From Niveibacterium umoris (GTDB taxonomy: Bacteria; Pseudomonadota; Gammaproteobacteria; Burkholderiales; Rhodocyclaceae): a DNA stretch of 64,000 bases. Within the stretch, counting starts at the first letter, position 1. Every line of letters begins with the position of its first letter. Below the pieces are notes generated by a model. The model was not told where the DNA came from, did no database searches, and saw nothing but the letters and a program-made list of their open reading frames with translations. Shown in pieces: positions 1 to 8,341 of the stretch. The stretch lies in contig NZ_JACIET010000003.1 of NCBI RefSeq assembly GCF_014197015.1, forward strand, positions 1 through 64,000. Direction: 5' to 3'. The translations under genes and the position numbers were made by a program.

Positions 1-915
1 GTCACCGACGTGGATTCGGGTGAAGCCGTGTTCCAGACCCCGGCCACGCTGGCCGGCACCTACGGCACCTTCACCTTCAACACCACGACCGGTGCGTGGA
101 CCTACGCTGCGAACAACAGCCAAGCCGCGATCCAGTCGCTCGGCGCAGGCCAGTCGCTGACCGACTCGATCACCGTGAAGTCCGCGGACGGCACCGCTTC
201 GCAAGTGATCTCGGTGACCATCAACGGCACCAACGACGTACCGGTGATTCAAGGCGGTGCTGCGGGAAGCGTGATTGAAGCCGGCGGCGTGAACAACGCT
301 ATCGTTGGCTCCCCAACGACCTCAGGTACGCTCTTCGTGATCGATACCGACGCAGGCCAATCGACCTTCCAGGGCGTCGCGCCCGCTTCGCTCAACGGCA
401 CCTACGGCACCTTCACCTTCAACGCCGCGACCGGCGCGTGGACCTATGCGCTGGACAACAGCAAGGCGGCCACGCAAGCACTCACCGCTGGCCAGATCGT
501 GCATGACAAGCTGACCGTCACGAGTCTGGATGGCTCCGCGACCAAGGCGATCGATGTGACCGTGACCGGCGCGAACGACACCGCTGCGATCACCGGAACC
601 GCCACCGGCACGATGACCGAGGACGTTGCCGTCACCTCGGGCAACCTCACTGCGTCGGGCAACCTGGCGGTGACCGACGTGGATTCGGGTGAAGCCGTGT
701 TCCAGACCCCGGCCGCGCTGGCCGGCACCTACGGCACCTTCACCTTCAACACCACGACCGGTGCCTGGACCTACGCTGCGAACAACGCGCAGTCCGCGAT
801 CCAGTCGCTGGGCGTCGGTCAATCGCTGACTGACTCGATTACCGTGAAGTCGGCCGACGGTACGGCTTCGCAGGTCATCAGCGTCACGATCAACGGCACC
901 AACGACGTGCCGGTT
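1..915 (+). repeat. Near-identical long direct repeat inside the VCBS adhesin
   Basis: Bases 1-246 recur at 670-915 with a period of 669 bp (223 codons). Only scattered substitutions separate them, for example acgctg/gcgctg in the middle, and long runs are identical. A more diverged copy lies between (about 250-590). This is the DNA-level signature of recent duplication or homogenisation of VCBS repeats, which commonly varies in copy number between strains. Confidence 0.85.
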
Positions 916-3138
916 GCCGTGGCGGACACGGCTGCAGTCAAAGAGGACACAACGCTGACTGCCACCGGGAACGTGATCACCAGCGCGCCGGGCAGGGATA
1001 CCGATGCCGACGCGACCGATTCGCTCACGGTCACCGGCGTAGCCAGCGGTACACCGGCGCTTGCCCCGGTCGGCGCTGTGGGCACGGCCGTTGTCGGCAC
1101 CTACGGCACGCTGACGCTTAACAATGACGGCACCTACAACTATGTGCTGAACAATGGCAGCACGGCCGTGCAGAACCTGATCGCCGGACAGGTGGTCAAT
1201 GACTTGTTTACCTACACGATCAGCGATGGCCATGGGGGCTCCGCGACGACGACACTGACCGTGGCCGTCACCGGCACACAGGACCTTACCGCGGGTACGC
1301 CGTCAGTCGTGAATGTGACGGCGACGGGCCTCAACGGCGAGTACTACGGTTACAACGAATCCGCCACGCCCGGCGCCGGCTACCGCACCCACAGCGACGA
1401 CGGCACCGCCACGTTCGGCAACCACCTGGTGGCGGGCAACCTCAATTCGGTTGAGGACATGTATGCCATCATCAACGGGCGCAACGCGCTCGGCGGTGGT
1501 ACGAACAACCTGGTCGGCACCTCCGCTACCGCGACGACCAATGTGGCTGATGTGACGTTCAAGGCGCGGACGCTGGACTACGGTTTCAACCCCACCGTCA
1601 ATTCCGCGCTAGGCTCGAACAGCAACGTCGCGCCGGGGACCGCCCTGCCTGCCGGGGATGGCAACGCGAGCTCGACCACGCGTGGGCTGAGCAACTTCCT
1701 CGATCAGGATCAGCCGACCGGCATGGTGCAGATCGGCGCCGGCAATACCGGCGGCACCTCGGGGCTGGGCAAAACCACCGACGCGGCGGTGCGGCTATCG
1801 GGCCAGATGTACGTGCAGCACGGCTCGTATGACTTCCGCGTCACCGCCGACGATGGCTTCCGCCTCAACGTCGCCGGCCAGACCCTGCTCGAATACGACG
1901 GCAACCAGGGGCCGACGACGCGGATCTTCACGAACGTGCAGCTCGGCGATCTGAACGGCGGTCTGCAGGCCTTTGAACTGCTGTACTGGGAACAAGGCGG
2001 CAACTCGCGCCTGCGGATCGAGTACAAGCCCAGCGGTGACCCGGCAGCCAGCTACCAGGTGATGGGGCTGACGAACACCGCGCTGTTCACCAGTGAATCG
2101 GCGCCGACACTCACGGATCCGCGCATCCAGGATCTCGTCTATGACGCGGTCAGCGGCTCGTGGCAGCTTCGCACCGGCAGCATTCTCGACGGCGATGCCT
2201 CGAACAATACGATCACCGGTGGTGCGAGTCGCGACTGGCTCACCGGCGGCGCCGGCGATGACACGCTCAACGGCAACGGCGGCGCAGACGTGCTGGACGG
2301 CGGGTCCGGGAACGATGTCCTCAACGGCGGAGCGGGCAATGACATCCTGACCGGTGGATCCGGCACAAACACGCTGACTGGCGGCACCGGGGATGACACC
2401 TACCGGCTTACCACCGGCAATGACACGCTGGTTGAAAACGCCAGTGAAGGCACCGACACGGTCATCCTGGACAGCACGTATTACGCAGCCCACCCGGCGG
2501 TGACCACATTCACACTCGCGGCCAACTTCGAGAACCTGACCGCAGAAGGCACATTTGCCATCAATCTGACTGGTAACGCTGCCAACAACCGGATCGAGGG
2601 CAACAGCGCCAACAACGTCATCGATGGTGGCGCGGGCAACGACTACATCATCGGCGGCGGCGGCAATGACACGCTCACCGGGGGCAGCGGTTCAGACGTG
2701 TTTGCGTGGCGCCTCGCCGACGCCGGCCCGACCGGATCGCCGGCCTCCGACACGATCACCGACTTCACCTATGGCGGCGGCTACAGCAACGTGCAATCCG
2801 GTACGGCCGGAGTTCCCACAGGCGGCGGCGATGTGCTCGACCTGCGTGATCTGCTGCAAGGCGAACACACGAGTTCGGGCAACACAGGCAATGCCGCGTC
2901 GGCCGTCGAGATCAGCAATCTGCTCAACTACATCGACGTACAGATTTCCGGCGCCAACACGATCCTGCACATCAGCAAGAACGGTGGCTTCACGGGTGGC
3001 ACGTTCAATGCCGCCGCCGAAGACCAGACGATCACCTTGCAGGGCGTGAATCTCTACACCGCAACCGGCGTCACCGCAGGGGACGAGTCAACATTGTTGA
3101 AGACGCTGATCAAGAACGGGACCCTGGTCGTGGATTGA
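1..3138 (+). CDS. Large type I-secreted adhesin, C-terminal part (VCBS-PA14-RTX); 5' end missing
   Basis: The reading frame is open from base 1, so this is the C-terminal 1,045 residues of a longer protein. Residues 1 to about 430 are VCBS-type repeats, with phrases such as GTYGTFTFN and GAWTYA recurring. A PA14-like region follows (about 440-700; NGEYYGY, YDFRVTADDGFRL). Next come RTX nonapeptides (GGAGDDTLNG, GGSGNDVLNG, about 745-800) and a second small RTX cluster near 870-900. The end is a C-terminal domain typical of type I secretion substrates. By family knowledge it is exported unprocessed at its C-terminus and binds calcium outside the cell. The lapD-lapG-lapE-like genes a few kb downstream suggest a LapA-like adhesin whose surface retention is controlled by c-di-GMP. 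The LapG cleavage site would lie in the missing N-terminus, so that link is inference. Confidence 0.9.
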   Translation, partial: VTDVDSGEAVFQTPATLAGTYGTFTFNTTTGAWTYAANNSQAAIQSLGAGQSLTDSITVKSADGTASQVISVTINGTNDVPVIQGGAAGSVIEAGGVNNAIVGSPTTSGTLFVIDTDAGQSTFQGVAPASLNGTYGTFTFNAATGAWTYALDNSKAATQALTAGQIVHDKLTVTSLDGSATKAIDVTVTGANDTAAITGTATGTMTEDVAVTSGNLTASGNLAVTDVDSGEAVFQTPAALAGTYGTFTFNTTTGAWTYAANNAQSAIQSLGVGQSLTDSITVKSADGTASQVISVTINGTNDVPVAVADTAAVKEDTTLTATGNVITSAPGRDTDADATDSLTVTGVASGTPALAPVGAVGTAVVGTYGTLTLNNDGTYNYVLNNGSTAVQNLIAGQVVNDLFTYTISDGHGGSATTTLTVAVTGTQDLTAGTPSVVNVTATGLNGEYYGYNESATPGAGYRTHSDDGTATFGNHLVAGNLNSVEDMYAIINGRNALGGGTNNLVGTSATATTNVADVTFKARTLDYGFNPTVNSALGSNSNVAPGTALPAGDGNASSTTRGLSNFLDQDQPTGMVQIGAGNTGGTSGLGKTTDAAVRLSGQMYVQHGSYDFRVTADDGFRLNVAGQTLLEYDGNQGPTTRIFTNVQLGDLNGGLQAFELLYWEQGGNSRLRIEYKPSGDPAASYQVMGLTNTALFTSESAPTLTDPRIQDLVYDAVSGSWQLRTGSILDGDASNNTITGGASRDWLTGGAGDDTLNGNGGADVLDGGSGNDVLNGGAGNDILTGGSGTNTLTGGTGDDTYRLTTGNDTLVENASEGTDTVILDSTYYAAHPAVTTFTLAANFENLTAEGTFAINLTGNAANNRIEGNSANNVIDGGAGNDYIIGGGGNDTLTGGSGSDVFAWRLADAGPTGSPASDTITDFTYGGGYSNVQSGTAGVPTGGGDVLDLRDLLQGEHTSSGNTGNAASAVEISNLLNYIDVQISGANTILHISKNGGFTGGTFNAAAEDQTITLQGVNLYTATGVTAGDESTLLKTLIKNGTLVVD

Positions 3139-3170
3139 GCAAGCGGCTCTTCGGTCAGCAACGCAAAAAA

Positions 3171-3197
3171 GGGCAGCGCATCAGCGCTGCCCTCTTT
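3171..3197. terminator. Bidirectional rho-independent terminator
   Basis: The 9-bp stem GGGCAGCGC / GCGCTGCCC with loop ATCA is flanked by an A-run on the left and TCTTTC on the right. It sits between the convergent adhesin and TetR genes and can serve both strands. Confidence 0.85.
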
Positions 3198-3249
3198 CAT
3201 GCACAACCGGCGACGGAAACTCCGGCGCCGCGCACCGCGCGCCCGGCCT

Positions 3250-3873
3250 TCACATGCGCGGCGTCCGGACTCCGTCGAAGAACAAGGTCAGCATCGTCTG
3301 CACGATCGTCTCGTCGTCGAGCGCCCCGCCCCGCTTGAGAAAGTCGATGGTCGGATCGCAGGTCCGCGCATAAAACGACAGCAGGATGGCTTCATCCGGC
3401 AGATCGGTGCGCAGCTTGCCTGTGGCTTTGGCGAACTGGATCCAGAAGCCGAGTCGGCTGGACAGTTGCACCACCAGCGCGACATAAGCATCGTCTTTCG
3501 TCAGCGCATCCACCAAGGCCGAGTTGCTCGATGGCAGGGTCGGCAACCCGCCCGCCAGACGCAAGCGCAAGGCCCACTCCAGCACCGCCCGCAAGGACTC
3601 GTCCGGCCCCAGCTCGGGCGAAAGTGTGTCGATGTACGCAAGCACACGCCCGAGCATCCGCCGCATCGTCGCGGTCGCCAGTGCCTCCTTTGACGCGAAG
3701 TGCTTGTAAAGGCTTGCTTTTGCGATGCCGACAGCAGCAGCGACCTCGTCCACCGTCGTCTGATCGTAACCCCGGTTCGCCAGCAATTCGTGCGCGGCAT
3801 CGAGGATCGCGTCTTCACGCGCCTCGAACTGGCGCTGCTTGAAGCTGGGTTTTTCGTTCACCACCGGTTCCAT
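3250..3873 (-). CDS. TetR/AcrR family transcriptional regulator
   Basis: This 207-residue protein has a typical TetR N-terminal helix-turn-helix at about residues 20-66 (AILDAAHELLANRGY, then VDEVAAAVGIAKASLYKHF). The C-terminal ligand-binding domain is variable and gives no hint of the effector. It lies divergently from the DUF4397 lipoprotein gene. The intergenic region holds a 6-10-6 inverted repeat overlapping the -35 of the lipoprotein promoter, so it probably represses that gene and perhaps itself (inference). Confidence 0.9.
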   Translation of the reverse strand: MEPVVNEKPSFKQRQFEAREDAILDAAHELLANRGYDQTTVDEVAAAVGIAKASLYKHFASKEALATATMRRMLGRVLAYIDTLSPELGPDESLRAVLEWALRLRLAGGLPTLPSSNSALVDALTKDDAYVALVVQLSSRLGFWIQFAKATGKLRTDLPDEAILLSFYARTCDPTIDFLKRGGALDDETIVQTMLTLFFDGVRTPRM

Positions 3874-3916
3874 GCGCGAATTCTAGCCCAATACCGGCGC
3901 AAAAATACCGCGCCGG

Positions 3917-3961
3917 ATACAAAAAGTCCATCTTGTATATTTTGTGACTGCTTAGTATAAA
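3917..3961 (+). promoter_or_regulatory. Sigma70 promoter with overlapping TetR-type operator
   Basis: The -35 TTGTAT (3933-3938), a 17-bp spacer and the -10 TATAAA (3956-3961) face the DUF4397 lipoprotein gene. The -35 is also the right arm of an inverted repeat, ATACAA-N10-TTGTAT (3917-3938), a plausible site for the divergent TetR regulator. The promoter match is good; the operator is inferred from symmetry and position. Confidence 0.6.
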
Positions 3962-4053
3962 TAGTGACACGGAGGTTGATTTGGGAACTGATTGTTCTCA
4001 TCTCCCGGATCGCTCCGCTCACAAACCCGGTTTTTCGCCAAGGAGAGCTCCCA

Positions 4054-5361
4054 ATGAAACTGGTACGCGCATGGCTGACATCTCTCATTTCCATCGGCGT
4101 CCTCGCCGCTTGCGGGAGCGACGACCCGACTCCGCCGCCCACGCCCAAAGCCAGCCTGCGTGTGGTTCACGCCAGTGCCGATGCGCCGGCTGTTGACGTG
4201 TATCTCGGCGGCAGCAAAGCGCTCACCAACGTGCCGTACGGCGCGGCAAGCAGCTTCCTGCAGGTAGCGGCCGGCAGCCCGGAGGTCAAAGTCACACCGA
4301 CCGGAGCAACCACGCCGGAGGTGATCAAGGCGACGCTGACGCTCGCCGCCAACAGCTACACCACGGTCGTCGCCGTCGGCAGCCTCGCCGGCGGCACAAT
4401 CGAACCCTTGGTGATTGCGGAAGACGGCACCGCCCCGGAAAGCGGCAAACTCAAATTGCGGGCGGGCCATGCATCGCCCGGCGTGCCGGCAGTGGATATC
4501 TATGTGACGGCACCGGATGCAGCGCTCTCGAGCGCCACCCCGGCCGTGGCCAACGCCGCTTACAAGGCCGTCAGCAACGCGCTGCAGATCCCGGGCGGCG
4601 ACTACCGCATCCGCGCCACGCTTGCCGGCACCCAGACGGTTGCCTACGACTCGGGCAAAGTGACGCTGGCCGCGGGCTCGGATCTGGTGGCTTTGGCGGT
4701 GCCCGCCAGCGGCGGCAATTCGCCAGTGAGTCTGTTGGTGCTGACACGCGCTGCCGACACGCCGAAGCTATCGATCCCCGACGCGACGGCCCAGGTCCGT
4801 GTGATGCACGCTTCACCCGACGCCCCGGCGGTTGACGTCTTGGTGGATGACGTCAAGGCACTGTCCGCCGTGCCCTTCCCCGCTGACTCGGGCTACCTGA
4901 GCCTGCTGTCCGGCGCACGCAACTTCAAGGTAAACGCCGCGGGCACCGCGACCACGGTGATCAACGCGACACCGACACTGAGCGCAGGAAAGTCCTACTC
5001 GGTGTTTGCGGTCGGGTTCCTGTCGGGTATCGAAGCCCTGTTGCTTGAGGACGATCGCACGGTCAACGCCAACCTGGCGCGCATCCGCGTGATCCACGGA
5101 TCGCCCGATGCGCCTACCGTCGATGTGCTGGCGAACGACGCGAAAGTGCTGAGCAACGTGCCGTTCAAGACCGCCAGCAGCTACCTTGAAGTGCCGGCCG
5201 GAAACTATGTCTTCAAACTGAACCTTGCGGGCACGGCCACCACCGCCTTCACTTCACCATCGGTCGCGCTGGAAGCAGGCAAGGTCTACACCGCCATCGC
5301 CATTGGATCGGCCGCCGGCGGCGCCCACCCGCTGACGATCAAGTTGCTGACTGATCGTTAA
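4054..5361 (+). CDS. DUF4397-repeat lipoprotein
   Basis: The 435-residue protein starts at the ATG preceded by AAGGAGAG; an in-frame extension to 3964 lacks a ribosome site. It has a lipoprotein signal with lipobox LAAC (Cys20), followed by a Thr/Pro-rich linker. Four DUF4397-like units follow, marked by RVVHASADAPAVDVYL, GHASPGVPAVDIYV, RVMHASPDAPAVDVLV and RVIHGSPDAPTVDVLA. The units match the family's beta-rich extracytoplasmic domains, whose function is not established. The gene is probably controlled by the divergent TetR protein. Its closeness to adhesin and Lap genes fits an envelope role, but no reaction can be assigned. Confidence 0.85.
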   Translation: MKLVRAWLTSLISIGVLAACGSDDPTPPPTPKASLRVVHASADAPAVDVYLGGSKALTNVPYGAASSFLQVAAGSPEVKVTPTGATTPEVIKATLTLAANSYTTVVAVGSLAGGTIEPLVIAEDGTAPESGKLKLRAGHASPGVPAVDIYVTAPDAALSSATPAVANAAYKAVSNALQIPGGDYRIRATLAGTQTVAYDSGKVTLAAGSDLVALAVPASGGNSPVSLLVLTRAADTPKLSIPDATAQVRVMHASPDAPAVDVLVDDVKALSAVPFPADSGYLSLLSGARNFKVNAAGTATTVINATPTLSAGKSYSVFAVGFLSGIEALLLEDDRTVNANLARIRVIHGSPDAPTVDVLANDAKVLSNVPFKTASSYLEVPAGNYVFKLNLAGTATTAFTSPSVALEAGKVYTAIAIGSAAGGAHPLTIKLLTDR

Positions 5362-5371
5362 CCCTCTGCTC

Positions 5372-5398
5372 GGCGGCGTTCCGAACCCGGGCGCCGCC
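5372..5398. terminator. GC-rich hairpin between convergent genes, possible terminator
   Basis: The arms GGCGGCG (5372-5378) and CGCCGCC (5392-5398) lie between the stop of the DUF4397 gene and the 3' end of lapD. No good T-run follows on either strand, so termination is uncertain. Confidence 0.35.
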
Positions 5399-5444
5399 AT
5401 TTGCCACGCCAGCGCGCCGCAACCGAGTTGCAGCGCGCCCCGCC

Positions 5445-7373
5445 CTATGCCTGGCCGCGCTTGCTCACTGCCGGCCCGGTAACGCCAGCCACACCCAGCT
5501 CGGCCAGCATGTGCCATTCCGCTTCGCTGTGGACGCGCTCGGCGATGACCTGGATGTCGAGCCCGCGCGCAACATCGGCGATCGCCTTGACGAGACGCTG
5601 GTTGCCGGCGTTTTCCTCGATGCCGGCGACAAAGCTGCCATCGATCTTCAGGTAATCCACGCGCTGGGCGTACAGGCGCGGGATCGCAGAAAAATGCCGG
5701 CCAAAGTGTTCGATGCCGAGCTTGACGCCAAACTGCGAGAGGATCGGAGAGATTGCCGCGAGCCCCGAGAGTCCGTGATCCAGCCCGCCTTCGGCGACTT
5801 CCACCCACAGGCGACGCGCGGCCGCGGGTGCAGCCGCGAGCAGTTGCTGCAGGCCTTCGCGGAAGCGCAGGTCCTGCAGCGAGATCGGAGACAGATTCAC
5901 CGCAATGGCGCCGCTGTGCGTCAGCAGGCGCTGCAACGCAAGTTCGACGGCCAGCAGGTCAAGATCGCAGGTGATTCCCAATCGATCGGCAGCCGGCATG
6001 AACTGGCCGGCGGTCCAGGGCGGGCCGTCATCCGGGGCGCGCATGCGAATCATCGCCTCGTCGTGCCATGGGCGGCCATCGACATGCACGACCGGAAAGG
6101 TCGCCAGCGCAAAACCACGCGCATGCAGGGCGCTGCCCAGCAGGTGGCGCCATTCTTCATGCGTGCGGGCAGCCAGCGGCGCTTCGTCGGTATTGACCAC
6201 CGGCTCGCTGCGCCCGCCGCTCTCCGCGCTCATCAGTGCCGCATCCGCCCGCGCCAGCACCGTACCCAGTTCGTCGCCGCGCTTGTACAGCGCGACCCCG
6301 ATGTGGCCTACCGGAGACTGGTCGGCGTGGCCGTGGCGGTGCAGCGCGTCGAGCCCGCGCGCCGCGGCCGATGCGAGTTCGCTTGCCAGCTTGGCGTCAC
6401 CGCCGGGCATCAGCCAGGCAAAGTCAGCGCCATTGAGCCGAGCCAGCAGGTGGTCGTCCTGGCGCACGGCAAGCTCGCGCAGAACGTCCGCCGTCGCGCG
6501 GATCAGCGCATCTGTGCGCTCGCGACCGAGGCGTCGATTCACCTCTGCAAGATCGGCAAGGCGGATCAGCGCGATCGCGCCGCTGGCCGCACTGTCGTCA
6601 CCGTCGAGTTCGCTGCGCAGGCGGCCGGTGAAGAATCCACGGTTGGGGAGCGCCGTCATGGTGTCGCGGTTGGCGTCCGAACGCAGATCCTCGATCCGGC
6701 TGGCCTGCTCGGCGAACATGGCCTTGACCTGTTCGACCATCAGGTTGAGCGCACGCACTGCGCTGCGCAGTTCCAGCACACGCGGTTCAGGCATCGTGAT
6801 GAAGCGGCGCTCGCCGATTGCAGTCGCCTGCTGCACCATTTCGCCGATCGGCCGCTGGATCCAGCGCATCATGCGCGTGACGCCCCAGCCCAGTAGCACC
6901 GCCAGCACGGCCATCACCGCGAGCAATTGCAAGGTGCCGCGCCACAGCGCGTCATAGGCGAATCGCTTGTGGGCGACGACTGTAACCCTGCCTGCCTGCG
7001 TCCAGCCATCACTGACCAGCGCTTCGCCGGGTTTGACCGCGATCGGCAGCAGATGCACGAACCACCCCGGCGCCGCCGTCTCCACCTGGGCGTGCTGCCG
7101 TTCGAACAAAGTCTTGCCGGTCACGTCCGAAAATCGCACCAGTTCGAAGTGCCCTGAATCGAACAAGGCGGTGACCATCAACTCGCGCATTGCGGGGTCC
7201 TTGGCGTGCTGGGTCATCGACAAGGCGAGCGACGCAGCGCCATCGGCACTTTGCGCAAACAGTTGTTGTTCCAGGTAGTTGCGGGCCGTGATCGTGCTGA
7301 CTGAAAAACTGCCCAGCCAGGCAAGCACACTCGCAACAATCACCGTGATCCAGAGTTGTCGAAGCAATGACAT
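5445..7373 (-). CDS. lapD: LapD-like c-di-GMP receptor (HAMP, degenerate GGDEF and EAL)
   Basis: This 642-residue inner-membrane protein has transmembrane helices at about 7-29 and 150-170 enclosing a periplasmic domain. A HAMP segment (about 172-235), a GGDEF-like domain (about 245-410) and an EAL-like domain (about 415-640) follow. Both output domains look catalytically dead: NGADF stands where GGDEF should be, EAM replaces EAL, and the DDFGTG loop reads IEHFGRH. That is the pattern of LapD, which binds c-di-GMP with its EAL domain and sequesters LapG in the periplasm to keep adhesins on the surface. Its start has a GAGGAG ribosome site and lies 9 bp after the lapG stop, so the two form an operon. 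An active phosphodiesterase is unlikely given the missing residues. Confidence 0.9.
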   Translation of the reverse strand: MSLLRQLWITVIVASVLAWLGSFSVSTITARNYLEQQLFAQSADGAASLALSMTQHAKDPAMRELMVTALFDSGHFELVRFSDVTGKTLFERQHAQVETAAPGWFVHLLPIAVKPGEALVSDGWTQAGRVTVVAHKRFAYDALWRGTLQLLAVMAVLAVLLGWGVTRMMRWIQRPIGEMVQQATAIGERRFITMPEPRVLELRSAVRALNLMVEQVKAMFAEQASRIEDLRSDANRDTMTALPNRGFFTGRLRSELDGDDSAASGAIALIRLADLAEVNRRLGRERTDALIRATADVLRELAVRQDDHLLARLNGADFAWLMPGGDAKLASELASAAARGLDALHRHGHADQSPVGHIGVALYKRGDELGTVLARADAALMSAESGGRSEPVVNTDEAPLAARTHEEWRHLLGSALHARGFALATFPVVHVDGRPWHDEAMIRMRAPDDGPPWTAGQFMPAADRLGITCDLDLLAVELALQRLLTHSGAIAVNLSPISLQDLRFREGLQQLLAAAPAAARRLWVEVAEGGLDHGLSGLAAISPILSQFGVKLGIEHFGRHFSAIPRLYAQRVDYLKIDGSFVAGIEENAGNQRLVKAIADVARGLDIQVIAERVHSEAEWHMLAELGVAGVTGPAVSKRGQA

Positions 7374-7382
7374 GAGTTCTCC

Positions 7383-8078
7383 TCAGGGCGTGTAGCCCTC
7401 GGCCTTCATTTTGAGCAGCAGGTCTTTCCACCGCGACAGCCGTTCGACCGACGAGACGGCGCCCCCGGCATACACGCCTTCGGCATTGAAGCTGAACACC
7501 GGCACCAGGTCCGGCCGCTGAGCAGCCGGGCGGATCTCGCCGATCAGGTTGTCAAGAACCAAGGGCTGGGCATCCGGCGTTTCGTAGTAACCCAGCACCA
7601 TGTGCGCCTGCGTGATGGAGCTGTTCGGCCCGCCGATGCGTGCCTTGACGTAGATGAGGCGCAGCTTTTCGGCCGGCACGCCAAGCTCGCGCAGCGTGAA
7701 GTACTTGCCGATCGTGTAGTCCTCGCAATCGCCCGCGCCCTTGCCCAGCATTTCGATCGGCGTCGCCCAGTAGTCCGGCACACCCCAGACGGCCGAGTCG
7801 TCCTCGAAACGGACACGTCGATTGAAAAAGTCATTCACGCGGCGCAAGGTCTCGGCGCCACTTGCGGACTTGCCCGCTGCGACCAGCGCTCGCCATTCCA
7901 TCACCAGATTGCCGGCAGCCTGCCCGTAACGCTTGGTGGCCAGCGCCACCAGCGCCGCATCGTCGGCCCAGCACCACAACCCGGCAGCAAGTGCAATGCA
8001 GATCGTAGCGGCGCCGCAGACAGTCGCGCGCATCGCCCTACCACACGCGGGAATCTGCAGAAGCCTAGGCAAAGTCAT
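7383..8078 (-). CDS. lapG: LapG-like periplasmic transglutaminase-like cysteine protease
   Basis: The protein carries the LapG family features: the GDCEDY cysteine motif, the histidine in QAHMVLGYY and the aspartate in LVLDNLIG form the expected Cys-His-Asp triad. LapG cleaves the N-terminus of LapA-type adhesins and releases them when c-di-GMP falls. The frame is open to 8153, but the first residues there look unnatural. Starts at 8078 (used here) or 8033 would each give a plausible signal peptide ending near the WCWA segment. It is followed by lapD 9 bp downstream and is divergent from the lapE-like channel gene. The natural substrate is probably the VCBS adhesin at the left end of the window (inference). 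Confidence 0.9.
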   Translation of the reverse strand: MTLPRLLQIPACGRAMRATVCGAATICIALAAGLWCWADDAALVALATKRYGQAAGNLVMEWRALVAAGKSASGAETLRRVNDFFNRRVRFEDDSAVWGVPDYWATPIEMLGKGAGDCEDYTIGKYFTLRELGVPAEKLRLIYVKARIGGPNSSITQAHMVLGYYETPDAQPLVLDNLIGEIRPAAQRPDLVPVFSFNAEGVYAGGAVSSVERLSRWKDLLLKMKAEGYTP

Positions 8079-8245
8079 GCGCGGCATCGATTCGCTCGCT
8101 GCCAGAGCCTTCGAGCAGCCGGAGCCCGACCGCCGCGACCGGGCAGGACGCACCCGGCTCGGGATGCCGAATCGCTAAATTCGCAAAAACCCGTTAAATA
8201 CACAGATAGATGTGTGAAATTAGGCACGCAATCGGGCTCAAGCCT

Positions 8246-8273
8246 TTGTTTTCCTTGATGTTACGTGAATAAT
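8246..8273 (+). promoter_or_regulatory. Possible sigma70 promoter of the lapE-like gene
   Basis: TTGTTT (8246-8251), a 16-bp spacer and AATAAT (8268-8273) lie upstream of the channel gene in the divergent lapG/lapE gap. A small inverted repeat, ACACA-N6-TGTGT (8200-8215), lies just upstream and could bind a regulator. Both are weak calls by eye. Confidence 0.35.
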
Positions 8274-8341
8274 CCTCGCCAGATCTCGCGCACACGCCGA
8301 CAGAAGCGTGACGCGCGCATACCAACAAGGACACTTCGTTC

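Noticed and set aside
322-1233. 303-codon minus-strand frame under the VCBS repeats.
   Set aside because: Shadow of the adhesin; repetitive only because the sense strand is.
5511-6896. 461-codon plus-strand frame.
   Set aside because: Antisense to lapD, whose domains are unmistakable; the plus-strand product is Arg-rich and resembles nothing.
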